Positions 35,082-46,877 of a DNA stretch of 64,000 nucleotides are shown here, one piece after another. This DNA is from Orthonyx spaldingii (lineage: Eukaryota > Chordata > Aves > Passeriformes > Orthonychidae). Each line of letters begins with the position of its first letter. The stretch's first letter is position 1. Where the stretch lies: positions 177,984 to 241,983 of the forward strand of contig VZTJ01001767.1 in assembly GCA_013397795.1 (NCBI GenBank), written 5' to 3'. The position numbers were made by a program, and so were the translations under genes. Under the pieces are notes generated by a model, which was not told the DNA's origin, did no database searches, and was given only the letters and a program-made list of their open reading frames with translations.

Positions 35082-37584
35082 AGCCTGAAAAAGAATCCAA
35101 GGAGAGGAAGCCCAGGCAACACTAAGGAGCTGAAAGGGTGAGAGACCCCATGGAAGTTACAGGGGGGCTCCCAGAGCATTTCCACTGAAATCCAATAATG
35201 TGTTCTGGGGAGAGAGCCAGGGGAGCCAGGAGATGATGGGAACAGGGAACAAAGTTTGTATTTTATGAGTTTTCCCTTGGAAAAAGCTCGTGGAGAAAGG
35301 GCAGAGGGGGCCAGAGCAGCTCCTCTGGGCAGGGTTCAGACCCTGCCAGCAGCAGAGGGGGGGCCACGCTCAAAGTCACCCCAAAAACCACGTGAGAAAC
35401 GCTCCAAGTTCACCTTTCCTGGGAGGAAAACCAGGACCCTTCGTATTCCAGCCCCAAAAAGTCGAGGGGGATGGGCAACAATGGATTTTCCTTCCTTCCC
35501 TGTGCTGCCAAGACGGAAAGGCAGGTGGAAAGCAGTTTCTGATTGCAAGTCAGGAGACTTCTCCTCGTGCCAGCTCTACAAATGACATCATTCCAACAAA
35601 TTGGCTGGAATTCAAGCCCAGGAATGCCCAGATCAGTCACTGGAGTATTTGGGAGTGGGTTCTCCTTTGGATGGACGGGATGATTCCAGCAGCAGAGCCC
35701 TCCCCACCTCCACAAGGCACAGCAGGATCCCCCCACCAAATAAATTCCAGTAATTCAACACATCCATGGGTTGGGAGGGAACTCCCCGAGCTTCCAAAGT
35801 CCAGGTTTCAGCAGGAACTGGCACCACCCTCTCTCCAAGGTGAAGTTTTCCTTATAAATCTGCAGGGACCACACTCACAGACTCCCAGGATTTCTGCTCT
35901 CCCTCCCTGGCAGGGTGGGAGATTCCCCACTCAGGGATGAACGTCTTGAACCAGACAAGAACTTCCTGAATGTCCCCAAAACTGAGTCACAACTCCCTCT
36001 AATCTAATAAACACTTCCAGCTCTGCTGACTCCATCTCCTTAAAATCCCCCAAATCCCACAGATTTCTCACTCCTATCCAGTGGTTTTCTCTCTTCCCTC
36101 CCTGGGGAAGGCCACCAAAAAGAGCTGGATCATTCCAGGCCTTCTGCTCCAGATCCAGCCCTATCTAAGTGTCACCCACACAAAACCACCCACATTCCCA
36201 TATTTCCTTCTGTTCTCCTCATTTCCTGGACAACAACTCCAAATGCCACCAAGAAATCTGGGAGCAGCCCTGGCCGGGATTGTGCTGGCACATAATAAAC
36301 ACCCCCTGCTCCAGGGCGTTTATAACTGAAATAAAATTAAATAAAAACTCAAAAAAAACCCCCAAAACCTGCGAGTCCCAGGAACTCAAATCAATAATTC
36401 TGCTGGTTTTATTACAAAGAAAAACATTTTTAAACTTCGAGAGCCCTTTCCTTTCTGTAGGTCCAGAGATTAAATTTATGTCCCTCTTGCAACTCTTAAT
36501 CCAAAGCATTAAAGCAGCAGAGGCATCCAGGATCCTCTGGAAACCCGGGAATATTTATGAGCAGGCATTGGGCCTCTTTCTATCAGCGAGGAGTGTTGGA
36601 GGGAACGACTGGAGAATGCACTTGAGGAGATTTACTTCCCTCCCGCCGGGAATTCAGTGTCTGGAGCAGCCACAAATCCTGCCGTGACATAATATTCCAT
36701 AAAAGAAAAATATGGCACAAATGTTTTATTTGTACATAAAAAGCCTTGTTTTAATTAAAAGGAAAAACACAGAGGGGTCTTATCAGGGGTTTTGGCAAGA
36801 AATAAGTGATGCACTCAGTGTTATACAACCAAAAACTACTGGAATATTTTTTTTAAACTTCATTTTTTATCTACCCTGAGACACATTTCCTGAGCACAGT
36901 TATTGGGAGGATTTTATTCCGGTTTTGTGTAAAGAAGAGCAGGATAATCGTGTTCCCTACGAACATTTTAATTGTGTCACCCCAGAGCAGCCCCTCAAGG
37001 TCACTGTCCCCTGTCCCTCCTGCAGGGGAGCTCCATCCCAGATGGAATTCAGGCCAACTCCTTCCAAGTTCTGCTCCTTCTCCAACTTTTGGCATCTTCC
37101 CTGTGCCTTCATCCAGTTTGGTTTGCACCGATTGCAATTCCAGCTAATTTCTCCTGGAGCCAAACTCAATGACTCAATCCCAGCACAGGCCAAGATATCA
37201 ACTCCTGCCTGGTTTTGGGTGGAAATCTGGGATACTTTCCCTTCTTTGGCCCAGTGCTCACCCCCAAGTGTGAAATGACCTGAGCGCCTTCAAGGGCCCG
37301 GCTCGGGATGGCTCCTGCTCCGTTTGGAGCCAGATTGGAGCTATTTTGGGTGAAATCCTTCCTGGAGCAAAACCAGGACACCTCTGGAGACCGAGCCAAG
37401 GTCTTGGAGGTGCCTCTGTGTCTCCATGGGCTGTTGCTGCTCATGGAGAGCATGGAGAGAGTGGAAAAGCACTTCCCTGCCCTTCCCATTCCCAGTTTTC
37501 AAGCCTCACTGGCCAATTCCACAATTCCCTGCAAAGCCATCAGACTTTGGTCACCCCAGTTCCCTCCGGCCATTCCAGTGGCCA
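35082..37584. other. No gene; candidate element at 36.46-36.77 kb
   Basis: The 216-codon plus-strand frame at 35290-35940 is the longest in the window. It shows no domain, is crossed by minus-strand frames and has no conserved-looking composition, so I do not call it. A candidate non-coding element is listed separately. Confidence 0.4.
36460..36765. promoter_or_regulatory. Candidate conserved non-coding element
   Basis: Long A+T-rich runs with distinctive words: ccagagattaaatttatg, gcaactcttaatccaaagc, gggaatatttatgagcagg, gacataatattccataaaag and a perfect palindrome ttttaattaaaa (36749-36760). There is almost no open frame in the second half. Such blocks in bird introns and gene deserts are often conserved. 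The call is inference only. Confidence 0.3.
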
Positions 37585-37735
37585 CCATGGAATGGTTTGG
37601 GCTGGAAAAGACCTCAAAGCTCATCCTGGTTCCATGGGCAGGGACACTTCCCCTATCCCAGCTTGCTCCAAGCCCCAGCACCACCAGCACCTCCTGGAAA
37701 GGTGGGAATGCCACACACTGCCCGTGGCTGTGCCA
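37585..37735 (-). mobile_element. CR1 LINE fragment, 3' end, antisense
   Basis: Begins accatggaatggtttgggc and includes gacctcaaagctcatcctgg, ccatgggcagggacac, tatcccagcttgctccaagc and a degenerate ccaccagcacctcctgg block. It then becomes unrecognisable near gtggctgtgccagg. The main subfamily, about 150 bp, in minus orientation. Confidence 0.9.
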
Positions 37736-39420
37736 GGAGTAATCCCAGCTGGAAAACCCCAGGCTGGGATCACAAAGAGGCCGAGCAGCCTCTGCACTCC
37801 ATGCTAAAGTCTGGATTACACACCCCAATATTCCAACCATGGAGTCAGAGCAGATCCAAGCACTGCTGAGTCACCTCCCAGTCATTTTTTCAGGATTTTC
37901 CGTGCCCTTCCTGCCCTTGGCATGGAGCTCGGCAGGGATCTGCTGTCTGATCCCACAGAGCAGGGATGGAGCTGCAGAAGCCTGAGGATGACTCATGTCA
38001 CACACATCAGTCTGGGCTTCTGGATTTTATTTTTACTCCAGTAAAACATCCAGCTTGCCCTGGAGCAATCCCATTAGTCACGCTGGCTCCTGGGAACGGG
38101 CAGAGTCCGAGCGGGATCAGGAGTTAGATGTGGTTTCCTCCTTTTTGATTTGATTATCATTCATCAGGAGTGAAATTCCTGCCTCGGGACGAGCCCTGTC
38201 TGTCCTGCAGCCCTTGCATGGAATATAGGTCACCTAATTCCCCCCCCGAAGACACAAACAGCTGCTGAGAAAAATCCCTTTCAGATTTCCCGAGAATTTT
38301 TTCAGGACAGGAGGAGCATTTGCTCTGCAGCCTCAAAGCCTGAATCTGTCTCGCTTTAAATCCAGAATCCTTGAGTTAAAGCACCATTGCAGAGGAGAGA
38401 TATCCATGGAAAACAGAAAGTCTCATTAGCATGGAGGGAGAAAAGCCCCAGGCAGTGATTGAGGGCTTTGGGAGGACCCCAGGGACTTTGTGCATCCGTG
38501 AATTATTTGTTGTGTTCATTTCTCTGGGATCCAGCGGGATGAACCCATCTGCTCAAACTCAAAGCTGTAACTCCGAACCATAACTCAGAGCTAGGACAGA
38601 GCTCCAGGCAGGCACACGGAGTCCTTGGGATGCACCGGAGGACTCAGGATTCCAAGTGCAGCCCAGCACCTCCCCAGGAAAGGGGTCTCCACATTCCCTC
38701 CCAAACCCGGACAAAATCCTCCTCTCCACACACAGAAAAAGGGATTTAAATGCTGGATGGAGCAAAAAGGACCTGCTTTTCCTGCCTTTGAGGCTGCAGG
38801 ACAGGAGTGGGGGGTTCTGGTTAAAAAGCAAAGTTAAAAGATGATAAATCCAACTCCAAGCTACTTCCAGCCACGGGTGCTTGGAGGGATTCTCCCTCCA
38901 AAGGGCTCATTCCACACTCTGGGATCATCTCTAGAGCTCCTTCCCATTCCCTCCCATCCAGGTAAATCACAGGAGGTCACCAGCTCTACCTCACCCTTTC
39001 CCAGCAGAGTTTGGAACTGCAAAGCTAGGACATTTCATCCCAAAGCCAAGAGCTTTTTGTGCAATTTTCTGGAGGAAGATTTGCCCTTGAAGGAAAACCC
39101 CACGAGAGCAGCATTTTGTGCAGACGCCTTTCCCTGGGATGCAGAGGATGTGAGGAGTTGTCCCAGTTTGGGTTGGACCACGAGTACCTTTCATTAGGAA
39201 TGAAAACAGCAACTGAATCCCAGCTAGGCCTTTTCCCAAGGAGAAAGAATCCCTCAGACTTTCTCCAACCCATCCAGATTTTATCGGATTTGCTGCTAAT
39301 CCAGCAAACAACTCACGAGCTACCAGGAACGGGGAGACCAAAACAAAACTCCCTGTGGGAAAACAGCAGCTTGTTGGAAAAGCTCTGCACTCCGAGTCAC
39401 TGTGTGAGGACACAACAGCC
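37736..39420. other. No gene; candidate element at 38.13-38.48 kb
   Basis: Apart from the candidate element, only spacer with open frames below 160 codons is present. The frames between 38841 and 39541 overlap on both strands. Confidence 0.4.
38130..38480. promoter_or_regulatory. Candidate conserved non-coding element
   Basis: An open-frame-poor block with ttttgatttgattatcattc (GATA- and PBX/MEIS-type sites), catggaatataggtcacct, cagctgctgag, tctcgctttaaatccag and gtctcattagcatggag. Words are varied and unlike the repetitive attcc/ggaat background, as expected of constrained sequence. No direct evidence of function. Confidence 0.3.
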
Positions 39421-39465
39421 CTCAGGAAGAAAGATCCCTCAGGAAGCTCCCTCAGGAAGATCCCT
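39421..39465 (+). repeat. Short ctcaggaagatccc tandem repeat
   Basis: Three units of ctcaggaaga-type sequence (13 to 17 bp each) in tandem: ctcaggaagaaagatcc, ctcaggaagctcc and ctcaggaagatcc. A small local slippage product. Confidence 0.88.
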
Positions 39466-39726
39466 GGCATTTCTCACTTCCAAGGGCCCTTCTCGCCAAC
39501 AGGGGAGGGAAATGGGATTGGGAAAACGTGGCTGTGTCTGAGCAGAGCTGCATCTGTTCCTCAGCATCCCACTGCTCCCAACAGCAGCTTTCCATGGCTC
39601 CCACCACAGGGATCCATCCCTTACCAGTTTGCTTTGGTTTTTAAGCCTGGAATTCCCAATTTCCCAGTTCCAGCCAGTAACTATGCGTAAAGAGCGGTTG
39701 TCTCCAGTTCAGAGGCCTCACACAGA

Positions 39727-39945
39727 GGAATCATGGAATGGTTTGGCTGGGAAGGGACACTGAAGATCCAGTTCCACCCCTGCCATGGCAGGGACACTTT
39801 CCACTGTCCCCGGGCGCTCCAAGCCTCCTCCAGCCTGGCCTTGGACACTGCCAGGGATCCAGGGGCAGCCACAGATTCTCTGGGAAATCCATTCCAGGGC
39901 CTCCCTGCCCTCACAGAGAAGAATTTCTCCAACTCATCCCTGGAA
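39727..39945 (-). mobile_element. CR1 LINE fragment, 3' end, antisense
   Basis: About 220 bp: gaatcatggaatggtttggc, ctgccatggcagggacac, tccagcctggccttggac, actgccagggatccagggg, cagccacagattctctggg and a decayed cctgccctcacagagaag block. Main subfamily, minus strand, close to the 3563 and 53121 copies. No coding region. Confidence 0.95.
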
Positions 39946-42035
39946 TTACAGCTCCTGCCCTGCCTCATGGCCACCCTGGGCTGCACAACACCCCAGACTA
40001 AAATATTGCCCCAGATTTCCAGGTTTTATTACATTCTCCCCATTAATTTGTTTTAAAGCCAGGACAGGTGCAATATTAAATCAGAGGACAAAACCCAGCT
40101 CGTTTTCCCTGAGCCACAATGAACCTTCAAGCTCACTCCAGCAATAATGATACTACATGTGACCTAACCTCCGGAAAAGATGGAAAATCAGGCAACAACA
40201 GGGATGTGAAAAATGTAAAATTAGTAAAAACAACAAGAAGAAAATAACCCCAAACAACCAAAGGTTTGAGCAGATTCATTTAGTTCAGCAAAGTAGGAAT
40301 GCTATGGTGAAACACATGCAGAATTCCAGGGATTTCACCTCTGAGCTGCATCCCAGGGCAGGATACTTGGGTTACAGTGGGACTCGGGAAGAAATGAAGG
40401 AGGAAAATGCTGTAATGAGTTCAGAGAGGAAAAGCCTGCCGGGATTGATGGGTTTTAAAGCACTTCCAGAAGTCGGCCTTGTTTGCAGGTTGGATAAGAA
40501 CCACAAATTTAATCAGAGCTCACTTTGTTAGAGCAGCACAGCCACAGAATTCCAAGGAAATAAAAGGGCTTTTGTAAATATAAATATATGAATTTATAGA
40601 GCCCTCAGCCTGCCTCGCACAGCACCCTCACATTTGCACTTCACAGCATAAAGGTCCTTTGATTCCCCAAAAACACCCCCTGGAGCTCGGGGCAAGGCTC
40701 CAGCTGGAACCAGAGGAAAACCACTCGGAGCAAACAAACAAACGGATCCCAACCCAACCAACCGAGCCAGCCAAGTGCCAAACCCATCCCGACTCCCCCT
40801 CGCTGCCTGCTCCCTGCAGGAACGGGCTGGGAGATCCCTGGATGGGAGGAAGGAGGATGAGCCCCCCGTTTAGGAGGAATGGGTGGGATGGGGAGAGCCC
40901 TGGGCAGTGAAATCCCCGCAGCGAACCATCCCAGGAGCCCGGGGCTCACCCCAAGGTTCCTCCTGAGGAATTCCAGCTCTACACAGGTGGCAGGGTTTGG
41001 AAACAAGCAGCAAACTGGGAAAGCCCCTCACCTGGAAGGTCAGTGCCTCCACATTCCCTCGCATTTGCCTCCGGGCGGTGGCATCCCATGGGATCCTCCC
41101 GGTGACCTCTCTCAGATGCCTCTCCAGGCACAGGCAGTGGCACCTCTGCTCTGGGCCACAGATCCCACAGCCGTGTCCAGGCTCCACTCCCTCTTTATCC
41201 CGACATCCCAGCTCCTGGTTCCCGCTGGTTCCCCACCCAGCATCCCGCTGACGTGAGCCGGGGGTGCTCCGGAAGCTCCGGCCCCTGGGATTGCTGCCTC
41301 CTGCCCACTCAGAGCCGCGGCTGCTGGCAGGAGCGGGAATCTCCAGCTACATCTGCCGGAAGATGGAGCATTCCTGGGTGGTCCTGGGAGGGAGCCCCAC
41401 GCTCCTGACAACATCTCCACTCGCCCACTTCCAGCGGGGGCCATCCTGAACTTTAGCACTTCCATGAAATCTGTGGGGCAGTCATGAACTGGCTCATCCC
41501 ACAGACATTCCCTGGCTGTTACGAGCGCTCCCCTTCATCCCATTCCCAAAGTCTGCAAAGGAACAATTCCAGCGTGGAGAGGTGGAATCCACGTCCCCCT
41601 CCACTGCTGGGAGGTTGTGCCAGGATGAGGAGGAAGGACCAGGCTGACAGAGTTGGTTGCTCCTTCCCAGCTTTCCTGAGCCTCTGGATGCTCAGGGCTG
41701 TTCAGGCAGCAGTTCCAGGTGCTACAATCCCTGAATGCCAAATCCAAACATGGATCAACGACAGACACCGAGGGGAGCTTGGATACCACTCACTTGTGGG
41801 AGATGGATACTCTGGGTGTGGTTTGGAAGCCCCCACACCTCAATCCTGCTTATCCTGCCCTTTCCCATCCTAAAAATCCTCATCAGCGCATTATCCTTGG
41901 AAGCAGCAGGCACAGGGGCACTGCCAGCCCTGGGAGCTGCACAGGGAAGGTCATGGAGAGCAATTCCGCCCTTGGAATTATCTCCCGATTCCTCTCTGCC
42001 TGCTCACATTCCTTCCCCACCCCTGGATGCTCACA
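39946..42035. other. No gene; spacer with AAAC-type runs
   Basis: The segment 40180-40260 is A-rich (aacaacaagaagaaaataac). At 40736-40760 there are a few CAAA and CCAA units. A weak CpG cluster lies around 41240-41330. Open frames up to 160 codons are unrecognised. Confidence 0.4.
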
Positions 42036-42158
42036 GGTGGGAATTCCCCATCCCTGGAAGTGTTCAAGGGATGGGGCTTGGAGCAACCTGGAGCAACCCA
42101 TGGCAGGGAACTGGAGGAGCTTTAAGGCCCCTTCCCACCTGATCCAGTCTGGGATTCC
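42036..42158 (+). mobile_element. CR1 LINE fragment, 3' end, sense
   Basis: Reads gggaattccccatccctgg, aagtgttcaagggatggggc, ttggagcaacctgg, ccatggcagggaactgg, ctttaaggccccttccca and ends cagtctgggattcc. It has lost the aaggccaggttgg block by a short deletion between ttcaaggg and atgggg. Plus orientation. Confidence 0.88.
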
Positions 42159-43680
42159 ACGCTGGGAGCTCACCTCCCATCCCAGCCCTGGAGTTTGGTG
42201 AACACCCAAGACGAACAGACCAAGTGACTCCACCCCCTAAGCCTGAAAAAAGGAAAAACTGGGGGTTTTTTTTCCTCTCTTTTTAATTTCTCCACGGATC
42301 CATAACCACAAAGCAAGCAGCTGCCATCTGCAGAGCCACGTTCTCCGTGCAGGAAGGAGAGGGGGTGTGGAAAAGCTCTGGGGAGAGGGCTCAGCTGCCG
42401 AGCAGGATGTTCTGAGGAGAGACACTGAAATCGGGGCTGGGAAAACAAGGCAGGTGGGATTTTCCTTTCTTTTATTGCTTCTTTTTCCCCCTTTTTTTTT
42501 TTTTTTTTTTTTTTTCAGTTGCACACACCAGTGTTTCTTACAGGGCCCTGCACATCCCACAGCCCATCCTGCCAGCAGAATTCCCACCTTGGATTCTCCC
42601 TGCTGCGGGGGAAATTGCGGGGATGCACCCAAGAGTTGGCACCTGCATTTTCGAGGAAGCATTTTGGGAACGCTGAACAACATGCCCAGGGTTGAAAGGA
42701 GAGTTTGGAGATCCAGAGTCCACCTTCTGGCTGGAACCAGGAGAGGATTTTTCCCCCTGGTGCAATTCCCATTGCTGCTCCCTGCGGGAAGGTGAGGAAA
42801 GCCCGGCCAGCAGAGAGGAGGGATCCCGAGATTTATCCCGGCTCATTCCAGCTCTAAGAGCCTGCTGACAGCCCAGGAGACACCAGGAAATGCCTCATTT
42901 TCACACATGTGAGGGAAACTCCCTGAAAAGCTGCAATCCCGGCCTCATCATCATCATCATCTTAACTCTGCCTTTTCCCTACCGACTCCAATTAGGCTGA
43001 ACGTTCCCTGAGCAATAAAGAGCAGAAAATTGGAATTTCAGGAGGATTTTCAGACACAGGGAATGCCCAGGTCACAAAGTGACTCGTCCCTGGTGGGAGC
43101 TAAACCTTGAGAGCTCCACTGAAGGGATTTTTCCTGTTTCCCTTGAACTCAGAGCGCTGAAGTCCTGCGGGGCAGGAATTTCATTTCACTTCACTCCGCA
43201 CAAAGGCATTAATGACATTCCCATCCCGAGGAACCCCATCCAAACCTATATTCCAACAGAACCAGCTGTTTGCCTCGACCATGAGCTCAGAGGAGCTCAA
43301 ACATTCGCTTGCAGCAGCTGGAAATTTGGCAGGACGGGAGGGGAACGTCTGAGCGGTGCGGACACCGCATGGATGTGCCGAAGGAGAGCGGGATGAGGGG
43401 AGGGCCCCGCTCCAAACGTCACCTCCAGCCCCCCTGGGGCAGCAATTTGGTGTCACACGGCCCTGCTGATCCTAAAATCCTCTGCCACAATATTTAAGGA
43501 AGCAGTGACAGCCCAGTCCTGGCAGAGCCATCTCAATTCCCTCCCACTGTCACCACGAGCCTTTGCTCCAGTGGCTCGGGATCGCTCTGGAAAAGTTGAA
43601 CCTCCCCATGATTTCCAGGTTCCAGCCAAATGTAAAGAGATCAAAGTTCAGGCTCTTTTTATGACCTCACCTCCACAGAA
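42159..43680. other. No gene; poly-T and CAT repeat
   Basis: Contains the T tract at 42492 (listed) and a (CAT)5 run at about 42945-42961. A small CpG cluster lies at 43325-43400. Open frames up to 148 codons on the minus strand read through the poly-T as lysines and are not genes. Confidence 0.5.
42492..42515 (+). repeat. 24-base T homopolymer
   Basis: Twenty-four T in a row, preceded by a pyrimidine run with several C tracts and followed directly by cagttgcac. Read on the plus strand it is a very strong polypyrimidine tract plus AG, like a 3' splice site. Read on the minus strand it is an A tract, but there is no AATAAA-type signal before it, so it does not look like a processed pseudogene tail. 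Confidence 0.95.
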
Positions 43681-43765
43681 CCGTGGAATGGTTTGGGTTG
43701 GAAAGGAGCAAAGCTCAGCTCGTTCCAACCCCCTGCCAGGAGCACGGACACCTTCCACCGTTCAA
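43681..43765 (-). mobile_element. CR1 LINE fragment, 3' end, antisense
   Basis: A short 85-bp copy: ccgtggaatggtttgggttg, a decayed block around aaagctcagctcgttcc, aaccccctgccaggagc and acaccttccaccgttc. It is truncated soon after the tail, as expected from early termination of reverse transcription. Confidence 0.9.
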
Positions 43766-46123
43766 TGTTTCACTCAAATCTCTACAACTTATTCAAAAAA
43801 ATATTGAATTATCCTTTAAAAACAAGCTCCTCATACACAAAGATGTCTGGCACCTGGGAAAATGTGTTTTCCAAGTGAATCCAGAGGAAAAACCTCTCAT
43901 TCAGAGCCAGTCTGAAAAGATACATGAAAGTGACAGCAGAAGGATTTGCACTGAACACTGATTTATGTCACTCAGCGATTGACAAATTGAATTATTTCAT
44001 ACTCAGCACATTTCCATTATCCAGGATTCCAAATAATCCTCACGCTGCTGAGTTCAGAAATTCCCATTTTCCTTGCAAAGGTTCCCTCCAGATCCCAAAA
44101 GAGACATTTGGATGCTTCATTCACCACATGATTAAACCAAAGCAGAACCCAAAGCACAGAGTGACTTTTCTCCCTAATTCTCCCTGTTCCACTCTGAAAA
44201 CCCTTCCCTGAAAATCCATTTGCAGGGATTTTGGCCATAACAGGACGAAAGGGAGAGACTCTGGGCTACTTTTAAGCAGAATTTTGGAACATTTTGGGTA
44301 TCACCACCACGAAGGTGACGACATCCTCACAGCCCTCACAGCTGGACTTGCACTGCAGATCCTTTCCCAGCACATCTGGCCAGATGTGCTCCCTCTCTGC
44401 TCCCAGCAGCAGGCACAGATGGAATTCTGCACTGGATCCAGGTTTAGATTACAGCAAAAAAAATTTGCTGAAATTGGTGTGGCCAATTCCTGCCAGGCTT
44501 CGACCTCCCCAGGCCCAGTCCTGCAGCCAAGCGCCAACCTGGGCACTGCCCCGGCTCTTCTCCACAGAATTTGTGGGAAAAATCCCATCCCTCTGCCCAG
44601 GAATAGGTTTTGGAGATGCCATGAAACCAGTTTGATTCAAAATACATCGATCAAAGAACGATTTGTTCACATGCTCAACTTCCCACCTTTTCTGGGTTGT
44701 TGTCCTTTGGAAATATTTGGGAACTCACAATGGATCAGCTGAAAGGGGAGAGCAGCAGCTCCTCTCCCTGCTTGGTTCCTTGCAAAATGCTTTTTATTCC
44801 TGCTCAGAACTCCACATTTTTCTTTGGACACAGCTCCTTGGGATGAGCAGAGAATGCAGGACCCACGCCCTGAAAATCTTTTATCGCCAACATTTCAGCT
44901 CCAGGCATTTTTTGGAGGTTAGAAAACCCCACGGAACCTGGGAGCTTGTGAACTTCTCCCCCTGTCCAGGAATCCAGGGAAAGAGGCTTCCCGGGAGCAT
45001 TATCCAGGCTGGAATCCAGAGAGGCTGCACAGGTTTGGGATGGAGGTGTCTGGGACACGGACAATGATCCAGCCCGTGGCATTCCCGGTTTGATGGAGCA
45101 CAGCCAAGCCTGGGGGCTGTGCTGAGACCCGAGGGGTATCCAAGGGTTTTGTGGATGTGCTCCAGAGCTCTGAGTTTCCTGCAGGATGATCCAACTCCCT
45201 TTGAACCTGTCAGTCCTGATCCGTGTGCTCCCAACCGCCGAGGGTTGAGCAGCACAAAGATTTCCCAGAGAAAAGACGGAGCCGTGGCCGGGCCAAGGAT
45301 TTGGGAAAAGCAAAGGAAGTGCAGAACAATTTATCCAGGGGAAAAAAAAACAGCTCATGGGTCCTGTGGGCAAATCCCACCGTGACCACAAGCGGTGGAA
45401 ATTTGAATTATTGGGGAAAAGGGCCCGTTACAAACTGTGGAGGTCTGACAGGAGGTACAGGAGCAGACATTTTACAGCCTTCCTGTGGCTCAGAATTCCA
45501 GGTGGGAAGAGATCTCAGGGAAGTCTGGAAGAAGAAGAGATTCTGCTGCAGCCCATAAATAGCCCTGACCCAAACAGGAGGTGCCGAGGCTGGCACAGTT
45601 TCAGGGCCCTGTGGAAAGAAATCAGATCCCTCTTCCAGGATCCAGTCATTCCTGGGGGGAATTTGCTCCATGAGACAAAAACCTGAGCCTGCTCCAAATT
45701 CAGGCAGCTCAGGCAAAAACTTGGATTTTTCATTCAGTGGTGATGGGGAGAAAATAAAGTAAAATTCCCAACAAACAGCATCCAGCTCCAGGTGAAGGGA
45801 AGACTGAAGGGATGAAGGAATAACAGGAAGTTTTCCCAGAGCTGATAAGGTTTTAATAGGAAGGTTTATGGACACTCTCAGGAGGAGCAAACAGTTCTGA
45901 AAGGGACAATATTCCATTGAAAAACTGCTTTATTTTTCCTGTCAAAATTAATTAAAAGTTCATGGGAGGAATTTCACTGCTCATTTCTTCACAGAATTAT
46001 ACAGTTAACATTTAATTATTTCCATTTCTGGCATGAAAATTAAAAAATCCACCTTTATCCAATAATCCTTTGGATAGACACTACATCAGTCTCCTCACGT
46101 GTGCTGTTATTCCCTCCAGAGAG
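43766..46123. other. No recognisable feature
   Basis: No repeat was recognised. The minus-strand frame at 44804-45391 (195 codons) has no domain and overlaps plus-strand frames. The end of the interval (45920-46060) is A+T-rich (aaaattaattaaaagttc) with no open frame. Confidence 0.42.
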
Positions 46124-46290
46124 AATCATGGAATGGTTTGGGTTGGAAGGGACCTTAAGGATCATTCCATCCCATCCCATCCCATCCCAGGGACACCTTG
46201 CCCTACCCCAGGCTGCTCCAAGATCCATCCAACCTGGCCTTGGACACTTTCAGGGATGGGGCAGCCACAGCTTCTGTGTCACTGTGAAGC
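46124..46290 (-). mobile_element. CR1 LINE fragment with internal microsatellite, antisense
   Basis: Starts agaatcatggaatggtttgg, continues gggttggaagggacctta and aggatcattcc, then has an expanded ATCCC repeat before agggacaccttgccc. After that come ccaacctggccttggac, tcagggatggggcagcc and acagcttctgtg. The repeat grew from the catcccattcca wording of CR1 itself. Confidence 0.94.
46166..46189 (+). repeat. (ATCCC)n microsatellite inside CR1
   Basis: Four to five perfect ATCCC units between the cattcc and agggacacc blocks of the CR1 copy. They arose in place from CR1 sequence by slippage. Confidence 0.9.
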
Positions 46291-46877
46291 CATTCCACCT
46301 TTTTTTCCCTAAGATACAGAAAGTTTCCGAGGAAAAGAATTCCTTTTTCCATCTGTTTGCACCCCTCGTCCCATTATCAGTCAGCAGCATGGAATATCCG
46401 GCTCCCAAGAACCCAGGATTCACCTGGGCTCTTCCCACAAGGATTTTTTTAATGCTCAGAGGATGCATTCAGGGTTATTACAACCCTAAATATGATTTGG
46501 AAAAGGTCCTGTTTCTAATCAAAGATAGGGAATGGAGAGGATGCAATTGGAAAAGGATGGAGCTGAAGCCAGAGGGAAATCAAAGCTGGAGAAGTGACAG
46601 CGAGGCTCTTTGAGGACTTTCCAAGCTGGTTTCAAGGACTCTGTGTAAAGAGAAAAAGAAGGGAAAACAAAAGGCAAAGGTTTAGGTTTGCTCCTGTCAG
46701 GTGGGATTAAACTCCTGCAGGGTGGGACGGTGTCATCCCACCTCCTGTTCCCATCCCTGGGACACACCGAGGGCGGATCAGCAGTGCCAGGGCAAAACCC
46801 AGAGCAGACCCAGATCCCAGCTGGGTTAAAGAATGGAAAAAAGCCAATTTCCAATTCCAAAGTATCCCTTCGATCTT
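46291..46877. other. No recognisable feature
   Basis: Spacer between two CR1 copies of opposite orientation. Nothing else is seen. Confidence 0.45.

Noticed and set aside
35290..35940. Longest open frame (216 codons, plus), with similar ones at 19573-20220, 14905-15522, 17011-17628, 52365-52973 and, on the minus strand, 44804-45391 and 11135-11701
   Set aside because: No domain, signal or family resemblance is visible and opposite-strand frames overlap them. About 200 codons is near the maximum expected by chance in 64 kb read in six frames at this GC content.
42400..42520. Processed pseudogene with a poly-A tail on the minus strand
   Set aside because: There is no polyadenylation signal or recognisable cDNA next to the A tract, and no target-site duplication was seen.
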